The notes beneath the pieces are model-generated. The model was given only the letters and a program-made list of their open reading frames with translations, was not told the origin of the DNA and made no database searches. From the NCBI RefSeq assembly GCF_020165985.1, contig NZ_JAIUKZ010000007.1, positions 1 to 64,000 on the forward strand: a DNA stretch of 64,000 bases, in the 5' to 3' direction. Shown piece after piece: positions 16,303-25,789 of the stretch (position 1 is its first letter; each line of letters starts with the position of its first letter). A program made the position numbers and the translations under genes. The DNA comes from Bacillus sp. RAR_GA_16. Its GTDB lineage: Bacteria > Bacillota > Bacilli > Bacillales > Guptibacillaceae.

Positions 16303-18822
16303 TCACTCATCATAATGAGGATAACTAACCAAGTTAGTAAAAATCCGATACCCACCAGGAACCTGATTCTGAATCTGACGGTACCAGACTAAGTTCGTAT
16401 AAATGTAAGTTCCTTCACCATAGTCTGCTTTCAAAATTCCGCCTTCAAATGCCTCTTCCCCTGGATCAGCGACGCTAACGTACGTTTCAAATTCATCTGA
16501 CCAGTTCATTGGGAAGTAGAGGCCTCTTTCTTGAACCCAGCCATCCCAGTCTGATTGCTTAATCTTGTTTGGATAATTAAAGATTGTCGCTTCTGGCTTT
16601 AATACGTTAATTGGAGCGTCTTCATCGGTAACGCGCCATTCGATGGAAGGCTGACCGATTTTGAGTTGATATGGTGCTGTAGTGTTCGTGTCCCAGTTAT
16701 CCCATGGTTTGTTGTATTGCACGACGAGATGACCGCCATTGTTAACGTATTCTAGTAAGCGCTCGTTGTGCTGCAGCAAGTCTTCTCTTGAAAGATACGC
16801 TCTAATTCCAGTGACGATCGTATCGTATTGAGAGAGATCTCCTGATGCTAAGTCCTGTTCAGTTAATAGGGTAATATCCATGCCAACATTCGATAATTGA
16901 TCAGCAACCTTATCAAATCCGCTATCGACATAGCCGATTTTTAGATCATCAGGATAGTCGAGCGGGAAGGCGACGCCGTTAACCGCAGCATCTGATACAT
17001 AATAATTTGTACCTATATGCTCGTATTGGATGATTTGAACGTTTTTACTAAGGGTTTCGTTTCCAATCTGGGCTTGCGGAACGACCTGGAACTCGCCTTC
17101 TTTCACATCCTGTGGAGGCGTTAGAGTAAATGAGATGGTTTTCATTTCTTCATCAGATTCAAAAGAAACTTCTTGAGCTTCTGGTTCAGCTGTCCAGCCT
17201 TCTGGTAACTGTAGGGAAACATCTGTTTCAAGTGCCCCTTCCGCAAATTTTTCGACTTCTACATCCATTTTCACGTTTTCTTCAATGTCTTTTGTGTTAA
17301 TGACTAGATTCTCAGGAGACGGTTTCACTGATACCTCTGGTAATAGAGCAACGCGTTCTGTTGGTGCAAAAGCTTTTATAACAGTTTGTCCTTTCACCTT
17401 AAAACGGATATTTGCTTTAATCGCATCCGTTGTATAGGCATCATAATAGTTTCTGGATGTAGCTGTTACGTTGTAATCGAACGTGACCTCTTCTCCAGGT
17501 GTTAAAGAGGAAGAATGATGCTGTCCTTTGACGACCCAGTCTTCTGGGATGGAAAGTGTAGCGGATAAATCATTGATCTTAGATGTACCATTGTTCATGA
17601 TCGAAACGCTTACATTTGTTGTATCCTCAGGTGTTAATTGTGGATCGGCTACCTCAACCTCTACTTCCAACATGGCAGCTGTAAACATTGTGTTTGTTAG
17701 CTGTTCTTCTTTTACTTGAAGCTTATGATTTAGGGTATTTCGAAAATCATCCGATAGCTTGTTGTCTTTCTCCATTTGCTTCATGAGCTTTTGAAGCTGT
17801 TTGTACGCTTTTTCAGCTTGAGTAAGCACGTTCTTGTGGTTTGGATAGGCACTTTTCACCTTTTCAAGATCCTTTTGAAGATGAATCAGCTTTTGTTTGT
17901 ACTTATTGCCGCCTTTTGAAAGGGTGTTAGCGTAATCCGTGAAATTATAGGGAATGTTTTCGTAGATGCTTTCTTCCTGTTGTGGAATGTCGCCGACTGC
18001 TGATTTAACGAGCTGAAGGTTGACGGTTTCTGGGCCATCTCCAGCATCATTTCCCATTCCTTGAGATTCATGTAAGTAACGGGCTTTTTCGCCAAGTTGT
18101 GGGTAAGTCATGTCGTAATGTTCATCGTAGATTCCGATTTGAATGGAAGTGGTGGTTTGTTCTTCTGTTTCAGCAGGGAGGTAGAGTTTCTTTACTTGCC
18201 AGGTGGTTAAGCCATTAGCGAGTTGTTCAGGAAAGATGGAAGAGTCGGCAGCGTCTTCAAACGCTTTTTGGGTAAGTAATGTCATCGCACGGTGGTGGCC
18301 ATGTTGAGTGTCGACATTACGGAAAGAGGGCATGATGATGTCTGGTTTGAATGTACGAATGTCATGAATGAGTCGTTCGTAGGTTTCCGTTTCTCCCCAT
18401 TTTTTCAGCGTTTCTTCAGGGGTCTTGGAGAAGCCAAAGTCTTTAATGCTGTCTTCAAAATCTTCGTTTAAGAATAAAGTTTCGATGCCTAGAACGTTAG
18501 AAGAAGCTTGCAGTTCATTTGTGCGGATAATTCCGAGACCATCGCCAAGCTCGCTACCAATCTCATTTTGACCACCCTGGCCACGAGTTGCGAGGAGAAA
18601 GGACGTGTCCACACCTTGTCCTCTTGATAGATAAGCAAGGAAATGACTTCGCTCATCATCAGGATGGGCACCTGTGTTCATAAAGCTTGCAGTTGTGGTT
18701 AATGGCACAACTGATTCCCAAAGTGCTAAGTTGGGTGACTCTTTTGCAAAACTAATGGAGCTTGTACCAAAGGCAGAAAGGATCAAAACCAACGATAATA
18801 AAATCTTCCCCAGGTTCTTCAA
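16303..18822 (-). CDS. Secreted PIG-L family deacetylase with C-terminal accessory domains
   Basis: 839 residues. Signal peptide at 1-26 (LGKILLSLVLILSAFGTSSISFA). A PIG-L/LmbE zinc deacetylase domain follows: metal-binding GAHPDDE at 51-57 and HGHH at 174-177. Then comes a helical linker rich in Lys/Gln (about 300-370), two Ig-like NEW3-type domains (LTPEDTTNVSVSIMNNGTSKI; GEFQVVPQAQIG), and a C-terminal flavodoxin/GATase-like domain (DLKIGYVDSGFDKVADQL...VTGIRAYLSREDLL...NGGHLVVQYNKPWDNW). PIG-L enzymes remove N-acetyl groups from GlcNAc-type substrates; being exported, this one probably acts on an extracellular glycan or glycoconjugate. Divergent from the ROK regulator with shared operators, so probably part of that regulon. 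Confidence 0.87.
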   Translation of the reverse strand: MKNLGKILLSLVLILSAFGTSSISFAKESPNLALWESVVPLTTTASFMNTGAHPDDERSHFLAYLSRGQGVDTSFLLATRGQGGQNEIGSELGDGLGIIRTNELQASSNVLGIETLFLNEDFEDSIKDFGFSKTPEETLKKWGETETYERLIHDIRTFKPDIIMPSFRNVDTQHGHHRAMTLLTQKAFEDAADSSIFPEQLANGLTTWQVKKLYLPAETEEQTTTSIQIGIYDEHYDMTYPQLGEKARYLHESQGMGNDAGDGPETVNLQLVKSAVGDIPQQEESIYENIPYNFTDYANTLSKGGNKYKQKLIHLQKDLEKVKSAYPNHKNVLTQAEKAYKQLQKLMKQMEKDNKLSDDFRNTLNHKLQVKEEQLTNTMFTAAMLEVEVEVADPQLTPEDTTNVSVSIMNNGTSKINDLSATLSIPEDWVVKGQHHSSSLTPGEEVTFDYNVTATSRNYYDAYTTDAIKANIRFKVKGQTVIKAFAPTERVALLPEVSVKPSPENLVINTKDIEENVKMDVEVEKFAEGALETDVSLQLPEGWTAEPEAQEVSFESDEEMKTISFTLTPPQDVKEGEFQVVPQAQIGNETLSKNVQIIQYEHIGTNYYVSDAAVNGVAFPLDYPDDLKIGYVDSGFDKVADQLSNVGMDITLLTEQDLASGDLSQYDTIVTGIRAYLSREDLLQHNERLLEYVNNGGHLVVQYNKPWDNWDTNTTAPYQLKIGQPSIEWRVTDEDAPINVLKPEATIFNYPNKIKQSDWDGWVQERGLYFPMNWSDEFETYVSVADPGEEAFEGGILKADYGEGTYIYTNLVWYRQIQNQVPGGYRIFTNLVSYPHYDE

Positions 18823-18850
18823 ATAAATCCTCCTTCATCTCCTGAACTTA

Positions 18851-18873
18851 GTTAGTAATAGATTATAACTAAC
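18851..18873. promoter_or_regulatory. Operator 1 of ROK-type repressor (GTTAGT-N11-ACTAAC)
   Basis: Arms GTTAGT and ACTAAC separated by 11 bp (7-bp arms if the outer A/T pair is counted), 29 bp upstream of the PIG-L start codon. The same arms and spacing occur at 19095-19117. The repeated architecture between divergent genes is a strong sign of a dimeric repressor site. Confidence 0.75.
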
Positions 18874-19094
18874 TTAAAACCATTATAAACAGACAAACCC
18901 AATAATTGGAACCTACTTTCGACCTGTTTGAATAGTCGAAAATCACAATTTAACAAAATAAATAAAATTTTCTAAATTTATATAAATAAGGAGTAATTTG
19001 AAGAAAATTAGAGCATAGCCGCTCTCAATTCATGAGAAAGCTCATAAACAGTATTTTACAATTCCTCATGTTGTCGTTATAAATGAAGGTAATC

Positions 19095-19117
19095 GTTAGT
19101 AAGTAACGTTAACTAAC
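19095..19117. promoter_or_regulatory. Operator 2 of ROK-type repressor (GTTAGT-N11-ACTAAC)
   Basis: Identical arms and 11-bp spacer to the site at 18851-18873. It lies 49 bp upstream of the ROK gene start, suggesting autoregulation and control of the downstream ABC-transporter operon. Confidence 0.75.
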
Positions 19118-19165
19118 TAATAGCGGTTGTTGCCATTTTTATCATTTATAAAGGAGTACACATTT

Positions 19166-20329
19166 ATGCAGAAGGGCGATGCGGCATTTATTAAAAATAA
19201 TAATAAGCAACTTGTGTTGAAGTGTATTCGGGATTTTGAACCGATCTCTCGCTCACAGATTTCAAAAAGGATTCAAATCAGCAAACCCTCTGTTTCTCTC
19301 CTTGTTGAGCAATTGTTACAAGAAGGCTGGATTGAAGAGAAGGGGCCAGGGGAGTCGACGATCAGTGGGGGGCGAAAGCCTGTTCATCTTGTTTTTAATC
19401 CAAAAGCCGCTTATGTGATTGGCGTCGATATCGGAGGAACGAAGGTAGCTTCTGGGGTGACATGCTTAAACGGAGAGGTTCAGGCATATCGGGAATTTTC
19501 AACAAGCGAATATCTTGAAAAAGATTTGTTTAAGCGCTTACAAAAAGATGTCACTAGCATGCTTCATGAGTTAGAGCTAAGTGATGATAATGTTTTTGGG
19601 ATGGGAATCGGGGTACCGGGTGTGACGAATGTGGAGCAGGGCATTGTATTGGACGCGCCTAGCTTGCGGTGGAAGCGATATCCGGTTCGTAAAATTGCTA
19701 GTGAATACTTTCCGTTTCCGATCTATGTTGAAAATGACGTGAATACAAGCGTCCTTGGTGAACAGTGGCTTGGTGCCGGAAAGTCGCTTCAAAATCTCAT
19801 CTTTATCGCAATAGGCACAGGAATAGGAAGCGGAATGATCATTAACGGAAAATTGTTTCGTGGCAGTCGTTACAGTGCGGGTGAGATGGGCTATTTGGTG
19901 ACAGATCTGCAAAGTGCGAAGAGCTATCATCCGACATATGAAGGTTATGGCTTTCTTGAGAGTGTCGCAAGTGGTTCATCGATTGGTCAAAAGCTTTCAG
20001 AAATAAAGAATACCCCGTTAACGGCAAGAGAAGCTTTTATTAGTTGGAAAAAAGGGGATAAAGATGCGAGGAAAGTGGTAGGAAATGCTATTGAACATTT
20101 AGGCTTTGGGATTGCCAATTATGTGTCTTTATTCGATCCAGATCTCGTCATTATAGGAGGTGGTGTAAGCGAGTCATTTGAGGAGTATAAGCATTCGTTA
20201 ATTGAAATTGTAGAGCATTTCACACCACAGAGCTGCAAAATTGTACCGTCAACGTTTGGAAAGGAAGCCGGTATTGTTGGGGCAGCGGCGCTATTCCTTG
20301 AAGAACATAATTCAATTATCAAATTATGA
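19166..20329 (+). CDS. ROK family transcriptional regulator (NagC/XylR type)
   Basis: 387 residues from ATG 19166 (AAGGAGTACACATTT upstream); the track-long version starts at an unsupported TTG. N-terminal winged helix (NNKQLVLKCIRDFEPISRSQISKRIQISKPSVSLLVEQLLQEGWI) followed by a ROK sugar-kinase-like domain: GVDIGGTKVASG, GIGVPGVTN, ENDVNTSVLGEQWLGAG, AIGTGIGSGMIINGKLFRG. The usual Cys-rich zinc motif (CxCGxxGC) after the AGEMG region is not present; YLVTDLQSAKSYHPTYEGYGFLESVASG occupies that place. It is the first gene of the run to 25729 and is divergent from the PIG-L gene. Ligand unknown, probably a sugar or sugar derivative. Confidence 0.88.
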   Translation: MQKGDAAFIKNNNKQLVLKCIRDFEPISRSQISKRIQISKPSVSLLVEQLLQEGWIEEKGPGESTISGGRKPVHLVFNPKAAYVIGVDIGGTKVASGVTCLNGEVQAYREFSTSEYLEKDLFKRLQKDVTSMLHELELSDDNVFGMGIGVPGVTNVEQGIVLDAPSLRWKRYPVRKIASEYFPFPIYVENDVNTSVLGEQWLGAGKSLQNLIFIAIGTGIGSGMIINGKLFRGSRYSAGEMGYLVTDLQSAKSYHPTYEGYGFLESVASGSSIGQKLSEIKNTPLTAREAFISWKKGDKDARKVVGNAIEHLGFGIANYVSLFDPDLVIIGGGVSESFEEYKHSLIEIVEHFTPQSCKIVPSTFGKEAGIVGAAALFLEEHNSIIKL

Positions 20330-20347
20330 GAAGGGGGAAATGAACGT

Positions 20348-21439
20348 ATGAAACGTCAATTTCGATGGATGATGTTAATTACCATGCTAGTGTTCGGCAT
20401 CATCCTAACAGGGTGTATGGCAGGGAATGAAGAAGCGAGTAGCGATGGGGATTCTGGCTCTGAAAGTGAAGGTGATTTGGAAGATAAGGTTGTTGTCTAT
20501 TCACCACACGGTAAGGATATTTTAAGTGAATTCGAGAAACAATTTGAAGCGGAATATGATGTCGACATGGAGTTTCTCGATCTTGGCTCCCAAGAAATTC
20601 TAGACAGAGTTCGTTCTGAAAAGAATAATACACAAGCCGATATCTGGTGGGGCGCTCCACAAGTTATGTTTGATGAAGCCAAAACGGATGAACTTTTACA
20701 GAAATATGAGCCAAGCTATGCTGGTTCATTGGATGATATGTACCATGACGAAGAATGGTATTGGACAGGCACTTCTCAAACCCCTGAAGTGATTCTTTAC
20801 AATAATAAAGAAATTTCCGAAGAAGAAGCTCCAAAAGATTGGAATGATCTTGTAGATCCCAAATGGAAAGATGAGTTAATTATTCGTTATCCTCTTGCAT
20901 CAGGTACAATGCGCACCATCTATTCTGCAATGATTTACAAGGACTTCAAAGAGACGGATAGTCCTGACGCTGGGTATGAGTGGCTACAGAAATTAGACGA
21001 GAATACGAAAGAATACGCGGCGAATCCAGAGATTATGTACAACCAGGTGGCGAAAGGCGTAGGCAATCTTTCCGTTTGGAATATGCCAGATACCGTTATG
21101 TTAGCAGAAGAGAAGGGCTATCCATTTAGCTATGTGATTCCTGAGAGCGGAACGCCAGTTTTAACAGAAGGAATTGCGATGGTTGAAGGTGCACCACACC
21201 CAGAAGCTGCGAAAGCATTTTACGAGTTTGTTAATTCAGAGGAAGCAGCTAAGCTACTAGCTGAGAAGTACTACAGAATTCCTACGCGTGATGATATTAG
21301 TGATCTTCCTGAATGGATTGAAGAAACGGAGATCAATGCAATGGAAATCGATTGGGAAGTTTTCCAGGAGAAGTCTGATGAGTGGATGGACTACTGGGAC
21401 AACAATATTAAAAACAGTGAAAAGCAAAAAGAAGAATAG
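20348..21439 (+). CDS. ABC transporter substrate-binding lipoprotein (family 1, Fe3+/phosphonate/polyamine type)
   Basis: 363 residues. Lipoprotein signal with lipobox LTGC (Cys about residue 22), then an acidic linker (NEEASSDGDSGSESEGD) and a family-1 binding fold of the AfuA/PotD/PhnS type: VVVYSPHGKDILSEFEKQFE, NTQADIWWGAPQVMFDEAK, PKDWNDLVDPKWKDELIIRYP, EGIAMVEGAPHPEAAKAFYEFVNSEEAAKLL. Relatives bind Fe3+, polyamines, 2-aminoethylphosphonate or small organic acids. The Fe-binding Tyr pair is not evident, so an organic ligand is more likely. Nineteen bp after the ROK gene and followed by its own ATPase and permease. Confidence 0.87.
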   Translation: MKRQFRWMMLITMLVFGIILTGCMAGNEEASSDGDSGSESEGDLEDKVVVYSPHGKDILSEFEKQFEAEYDVDMEFLDLGSQEILDRVRSEKNNTQADIWWGAPQVMFDEAKTDELLQKYEPSYAGSLDDMYHDEEWYWTGTSQTPEVILYNNKEISEEEAPKDWNDLVDPKWKDELIIRYPLASGTMRTIYSAMIYKDFKETDSPDAGYEWLQKLDENTKEYAANPEIMYNQVAKGVGNLSVWNMPDTVMLAEEKGYPFSYVIPESGTPVLTEGIAMVEGAPHPEAAKAFYEFVNSEEAAKLLAEKYYRIPTRDDISDLPEWIEETEINAMEIDWEVFQEKSDEWMDYWDNNIKNSEKQKEE

Positions 21440-21465
21440 TTCTCCAGAAAGAGGAGTTGTTGGTT

Positions 21466-22545
21466 ATGACAGCAGTAACCTTATCGAACATTACAAAACA
21501 ATTTGGTGATGTCACGGCCGTGAAAGAGTTGGATATCACGATAAAAGAGGGGGAATTTTTTACTTTCCTTGGACCAAGTGGATGCGGAAAAACAACTACT
21601 CTTAGGATGATCGCAGGATTTTATTATCCTTCTGCTGGGAAAGTGAAGTTCGATGATCGTGATATGACGACAGTGTCACCGGAAAAAAGAAATACGGGCA
21701 TGGTTTTCCAAAACTATGCCCTTTTCCCTCATATGACCGTCTTTGAAAATGTCGCTTTTGGATTAAAAGTAAGAAAAGTGAATAAAGCTGAAGTGAAAAG
21801 AAGAGTCGAAGATGTGTTAGAAAAAGTTCGTTTAAAACCATTTATTGATCGTCAGGTAAGTCAGTTAAGTGGAGGACAGCAGCAACGGGTCGCTTTAGCA
21901 AGGGCGCTTGTCATTGAGCCGGATATTTTATTACTAGATGAACCATTAAGTAATCTTGATGCGAGATTACGAGATGAAATGAGAAATGAAATTCTTCGCT
22001 TGCAGCGCGAATATGGAATTACCACAATCTACGTAACGCATGATCAGGTGGAGGCTCTTACGATGAGTGATCGCATTGCTGTGTTTAATGTGGGCAATTG
22101 CCAGCAGATTGGGACACCGACAGAAATATACAACCAGCCGGTCAATGATTTTGTTGCTGAATTTATTGGTGAGACGAATTTGTTTGAAGTGAAGCAGAGA
22201 GGTGAAGGGCTTTTTTGTGAGGCATTAAATCTTCTTATTGATGCTGATCATTCTGGCGAGGATGTATTAAGTAAGAATGAAAACTTTAAGATATCTGTTC
22301 GACCAGAAGCGATTCTTCTATCTAAAACGAAAACTGATGGAGCAAATGTCTTAAGTGGAATAGTCGATCTAGTGCAGTTTACCGGTGAATCGGTTCATAG
22401 CTACATTAAAGTGAATGATGGAAAAGCGACATTAAAAGTGACTGATTTAAACCGAGGGCCGAGTACATATTTACTAGAAGGATCTGATATTTATGTTCAA
22501 CTACCACCTGATCAGGTTCGAATCGTTCCAGTGGCAAAGGAGTGA
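21466..22545 (+). CDS. ABC transporter ATP-binding protein (PotA/FbpC type)
   Basis: About 359 residues from ATG 21466 (AAAGAGGAG upstream). Walker A GPSGCGKTTTLRMIAG, Q-loop MVFQNYALFPHMTV, signature QLSGGQQQRVALARAL, Walker B DILLLDEPLSNLDARLR, H-loop YVTHDQVEALTMSDRI, then a C-terminal TOBE domain (SVRPEAILLSK...VQFTGESVHSYIKVNDG...LPPDQVRIVPV). It energises import of the ligand bound by the upstream lipoprotein. The stop overlaps the ribosome binding site of the permease gene. Confidence 0.93.
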   Translation: MTAVTLSNITKQFGDVTAVKELDITIKEGEFFTFLGPSGCGKTTTLRMIAGFYYPSAGKVKFDDRDMTTVSPEKRNTGMVFQNYALFPHMTVFENVAFGLKVRKVNKAEVKRRVEDVLEKVRLKPFIDRQVSQLSGGQQQRVALARALVIEPDILLLDEPLSNLDARLRDEMRNEILRLQREYGITTIYVTHDQVEALTMSDRIAVFNVGNCQQIGTPTEIYNQPVNDFVAEFIGETNLFEVKQRGEGLFCEALNLLIDADHSGEDVLSKNENFKISVRPEAILLSKTKTDGANVLSGIVDLVQFTGESVHSYIKVNDGKATLKVTDLNRGPSTYLLEGSDIYVQLPPDQVRIVPVAKE

Positions 22546-22551
22546 TGTAGG

Positions 22552-24237
22552 TTGTTAAATGCAGAGAAAAGAAAAACCATCCTTCTACTTATCCCGATTA
22601 TTCTGGTTCTCGTCGGATATGTCCTTTACCCAACTATTGAAACGTTTATTGAAAGTTTCAGAAAAAACGGTTTATTCACTCTCCAGAATTATGTTGATTT
22701 CTTTGGGCCAAAAGCTCTGGCGAACTTAGAAGCGTTATGGAATTCAGTTTACATATCCTTATTATCTGTTCTGCTCAGTGCATGTATTGGTGTGCCCCTT
22801 GCTTTTATTTTTACGCGTTATAACTTTCCTGGTCGCTCCTTCTTCTCAGGAATTGCAATCATGCCAATTGTGTTACCTTCACTAGTTGGGGTTATGGCCT
22901 TTATGTGGCTTTACGGAGAAGCGGGCCTTATTCCGGTAGCGCTTCAAGATCTACTAAATTTAGAAGAAGTTCCATTTAGCATTGGGGGTGTGACGGGAAT
23001 TCTTCTCGTTCACGCGTATACGATGTACCCCTATTTTTATATGACGGTTTCTTCAGCTCTTAATAATGTCGATCCGTCGTTGGAAGAATCAGCAGCAAAC
23101 CTAGGCTCCGGACGTTTCGGAGTATTTTGGAAAGTGACATTTCCTTTACTAACACCTGCTTTAGTGGCAGCTTCTTTGCTCGTCTTTATGGTTTCGATGG
23201 CTTCCTTTAGTGCACCATTTCTACTTGCGGGAGGGTATCGGGTGCTAAGTCTCCAAATCTACTTTTCTAAAATTAATGGGGATTTGGAAATGGCAGCAAC
23301 GCAATCGGTCATTCTCTCAGCCGTTTCGATTACCTTCTTATTATTTATGCGTTGGTTCCAAAATCGAAAAGACTATCGAATGGGGTCAAAAGGAATCGGT
23401 GCTCATCGAAGCGAGGTCAATAATCCATTTCTAAAATGGGTGATGGTATCTCTTGGCATTGTAGCGATGATTGTCCTTTTACTCCCACATGCGGTTTTAG
23501 CGATTCTATCTTTTGTTCCGGAAGGTGCTTGGACGTGGCAGAAGTATCCTTCATCCTTCAATCTTGAAAACTATCGTTTGTTGTTTGAAGACCCGAACAT
23601 ATGGGACCCCGTTCGGAATAGTTTAATTATGGCTTTCTTTGCGTGTTTAGGTTGTTTTGTGTTTGGCATCATTACTTCCTATGCATTAGTCAAAAGAAAG
23701 TTCTTCGGCAAGAACTTACTTGATATTCTCGTTATGCTTCCATGGGCATTGCCGGCCACTGTGGTTGGGATGAATCTCATTTTAGCGTTTAACAGTAAGT
23801 CAATTTTTTCTTTTGGTCAGGTGCTGGTTGGGACATTCTGGATCTTGCCTCTCGCATATTTTATTCGGTTTATTCCACTTGTTGTTCGTTCGACGAATGC
23901 GGTACTGGAGCAAATGGATGATTCAATCGAAGAAGCTGCACAGAATTTAGGGGCTAGATGGTTGTATACCTTCAGAAGAGTTGTCTTGCCGATTATTATG
24001 CCAGGAGTTTTAAGCGGAACTCTGCTGGCATTTGTTCAAGCTGTTGGAGAGTTTCCAACCTCCGTTCTATTGTATACACTAGATAATCGACCGATTTCCA
24101 TTGAGATTATGAACCAGCTAAGAATGTTTAACCTTGGTCAGGCTGCAGCATACGGAATGATTCAGGTTGGCCTTATCGCAATTGTTATGCTTATTTCATA
24201 TAAATTCTTTGGTGTGAAATCAGAAAATACGCTTTAA
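22552..24237 (+). CDS. ABC transporter permease, fused two-domain (FbpB/ThiP type)
   Basis: 561 residues with two homologous membrane domains in one chain, as in the iron/thiamine/phosphonate importers. Each has an EAA loop: SLEESAANLGSGRFGVFWKVTFPLLTPAL in the first half and SIEEAAQNLGARWLYTFRRVVLPIIMPGVL in the second. TTG start at 22552 with AAAGGAGTGATG upstream, overlapping the ATPase stop. It forms the full importer with the preceding two genes. Confidence 0.92.
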   Translation: MLNAEKRKTILLLIPIILVLVGYVLYPTIETFIESFRKNGLFTLQNYVDFFGPKALANLEALWNSVYISLLSVLLSACIGVPLAFIFTRYNFPGRSFFSGIAIMPIVLPSLVGVMAFMWLYGEAGLIPVALQDLLNLEEVPFSIGGVTGILLVHAYTMYPYFYMTVSSALNNVDPSLEESAANLGSGRFGVFWKVTFPLLTPALVAASLLVFMVSMASFSAPFLLAGGYRVLSLQIYFSKINGDLEMAATQSVILSAVSITFLLFMRWFQNRKDYRMGSKGIGAHRSEVNNPFLKWVMVSLGIVAMIVLLLPHAVLAILSFVPEGAWTWQKYPSSFNLENYRLLFEDPNIWDPVRNSLIMAFFACLGCFVFGIITSYALVKRKFFGKNLLDILVMLPWALPATVVGMNLILAFNSKSIFSFGQVLVGTFWILPLAYFIRFIPLVVRSTNAVLEQMDDSIEEAAQNLGARWLYTFRRVVLPIIMPGVLSGTLLAFVQAVGEFPTSVLLYTLDNRPISIEIMNQLRMFNLGQAAAYGMIQVGLIAIVMLISYKFFGVKSENTL

Positions 24238-24256
24238 AAGAGGTGAACCTATACCG

Positions 24257-25729
24257 ATGAGAAAAGCTGATTTTGAATTAGAAGATGGCGCTTTTTTTCC
24301 CGGGAAAACCTATGTCGATGAGCTACTCAAACCCGTTTTTAAAGACCAGCGTGATTACTTATTTGATGCGATGTTTATGATCCATCGTGCGCATACGACG
24401 ATGCTGAAAGAACAAAACATTATTACTGCTGAGGAAGCAAAAAAGATATTGGACGGTGTCAATGAAGTAGCGAAGATGGAGAAGAAGCTATTAAACTATG
24501 TCCCAGAATACGAAGATTTCTTTTTCCTTGTTGAAGCCGAAGTTGCGAAGTTAATTGGTGATGATTTAGCAGGCAAGATGCATATCGCAAAGAGCCGAAA
24601 TGACATGGGTGAAGCGATGTATCGGATCGTGATTCGAGATCATCTGCTTGATCTGTTGGAGAACGTAAAAAAGCTAGGGCAAGCGCTAGTTAGTCAAGCG
24701 GAAGATCATATTCATACGATTATGCCGGCCCACACGCACACGCAGCCTGCTCAGCCCACAACATTTGGTCACTATCTTCTCGCCATATCTGATAATCTAT
24801 CTAGAGACGTGGACCGCTTGTGGCAGGCGTATCATACAGTCAACCGTTCCCCAATGGGAGCAGCGGCTATTACCACCACTGGTTTTCCAATTAGTCGAGA
24901 ACGAATGGTCGAGCTACTAGGGTTTGATGACGTGATGGAAAATTCCTATGATGCCATTGGGACAGGAGACTATTTACTTGAAACGGCTCTTACACTCGTT
25001 AGTATGATGACGAACATGGGCAGGTGGATTCAAGAGCTTCTCCGCATGGCCTCCAATGAAGTAGGATTACTGAAAGTTTCGGATGCCTATGTGCAGGTGA
25101 GTAGCATTATGCCGCAGAAAAGAAACCCAGTATCCCTTGAGCATTCAAGAGCCCTTGCTAGCAGTGCTGTTGGTGAAGGACTAAGCGTCATCCAAATGAT
25201 TCACAATACACCATACGGAGATATTGTGGATACAGAAGATGATTTGCAACCGCATCTTTATAACGGATTTCATAAAGCGAACCGTGTTACAAAGCTCTTA
25301 ACCGCTGTTATTACAACAATGAAATTCAACAAGGAACGAGCTCTTGAGCAAGCGAAAACAAATATGATTACAATCACTGAGTTAGCTGACGTCCTTGCTA
25401 GAGATTATGATGTGCCATTTCGAAGAGCACACCAAATATCTAGTTTCGTAAGTAAAAAAGCAAACCTGGCAAAGAAAGAGTTGTATGAAGTAAGTCTTTC
25501 TGAAGTAAACGAGTGGATTGGGGCTGTCCAGCTTTCTGAAGAAGACTGGAAACACATCTGTGACCCTTCAAAATTTATTGAAAGGAGAAACGTCACGGGT
25601 GGACCGAATCCACAAGTTGTAGAGCGGATGGTGCGGGACCGAGAAGTGTGGTGGAAAGAGCTAGGTAAGAAGGTAGAAAAGTATGCGACACAGCTCAACA
25701 CTGTGAAAGAGGAATTAAGAAATTTATAA
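24257..25729 (+). CDS. Argininosuccinate-lyase-like enzyme (fumarase/aspartase superfamily)
   Basis: 490 residues. ASL superfamily signatures: AKSRNDMGEAMYR (about 111-123), catalytic His in PAHTHTQPAQP (about 157-167), and the flexible loop with catalytic Ser SSIMPQKRNPVSLEH (from 282). Canonical ASL reads SRNDQ at the first motif; here the Gln is Met. There is no argG or other arginine gene nearby; instead it closes a ROK-ABC importer operon. Superfamily members split C-N or C-O bonds to release fumarate; EDDS lyase, an ASL-like enzyme, degrades an imported aminopolycarboxylate. I infer cleavage of an imported N-(1,2-dicarboxyethyl)-type compound; a second argininosuccinate lyase is the conservative alternative. 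Confidence 0.85.
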   Translation: MRKADFELEDGAFFPGKTYVDELLKPVFKDQRDYLFDAMFMIHRAHTTMLKEQNIITAEEAKKILDGVNEVAKMEKKLLNYVPEYEDFFFLVEAEVAKLIGDDLAGKMHIAKSRNDMGEAMYRIVIRDHLLDLLENVKKLGQALVSQAEDHIHTIMPAHTHTQPAQPTTFGHYLLAISDNLSRDVDRLWQAYHTVNRSPMGAAAITTTGFPISRERMVELLGFDDVMENSYDAIGTGDYLLETALTLVSMMTNMGRWIQELLRMASNEVGLLKVSDAYVQVSSIMPQKRNPVSLEHSRALASSAVGEGLSVIQMIHNTPYGDIVDTEDDLQPHLYNGFHKANRVTKLLTAVITTMKFNKERALEQAKTNMITITELADVLARDYDVPFRRAHQISSFVSKKANLAKKELYEVSLSEVNEWIGAVQLSEEDWKHICDPSKFIERRNVTGGPNPQVVERMVRDREVWWKELGKKVEKYATQLNTVKEELRNL

Positions 25730-25789
25730 TAAGTTCTAAGCTAGTTCTTAACTTGTTAGGGCATGAAATAATCAATAATTTTGGTGAGT

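Noticed and set aside
24257-25729. Housekeeping argininosuccinate lyase (argH)
   Set aside because: No argG or arginine gene nearby, membership in a ROK/ABC operon, and Met in place of Gln in the SRNDQ motif. I keep ASL-like only.
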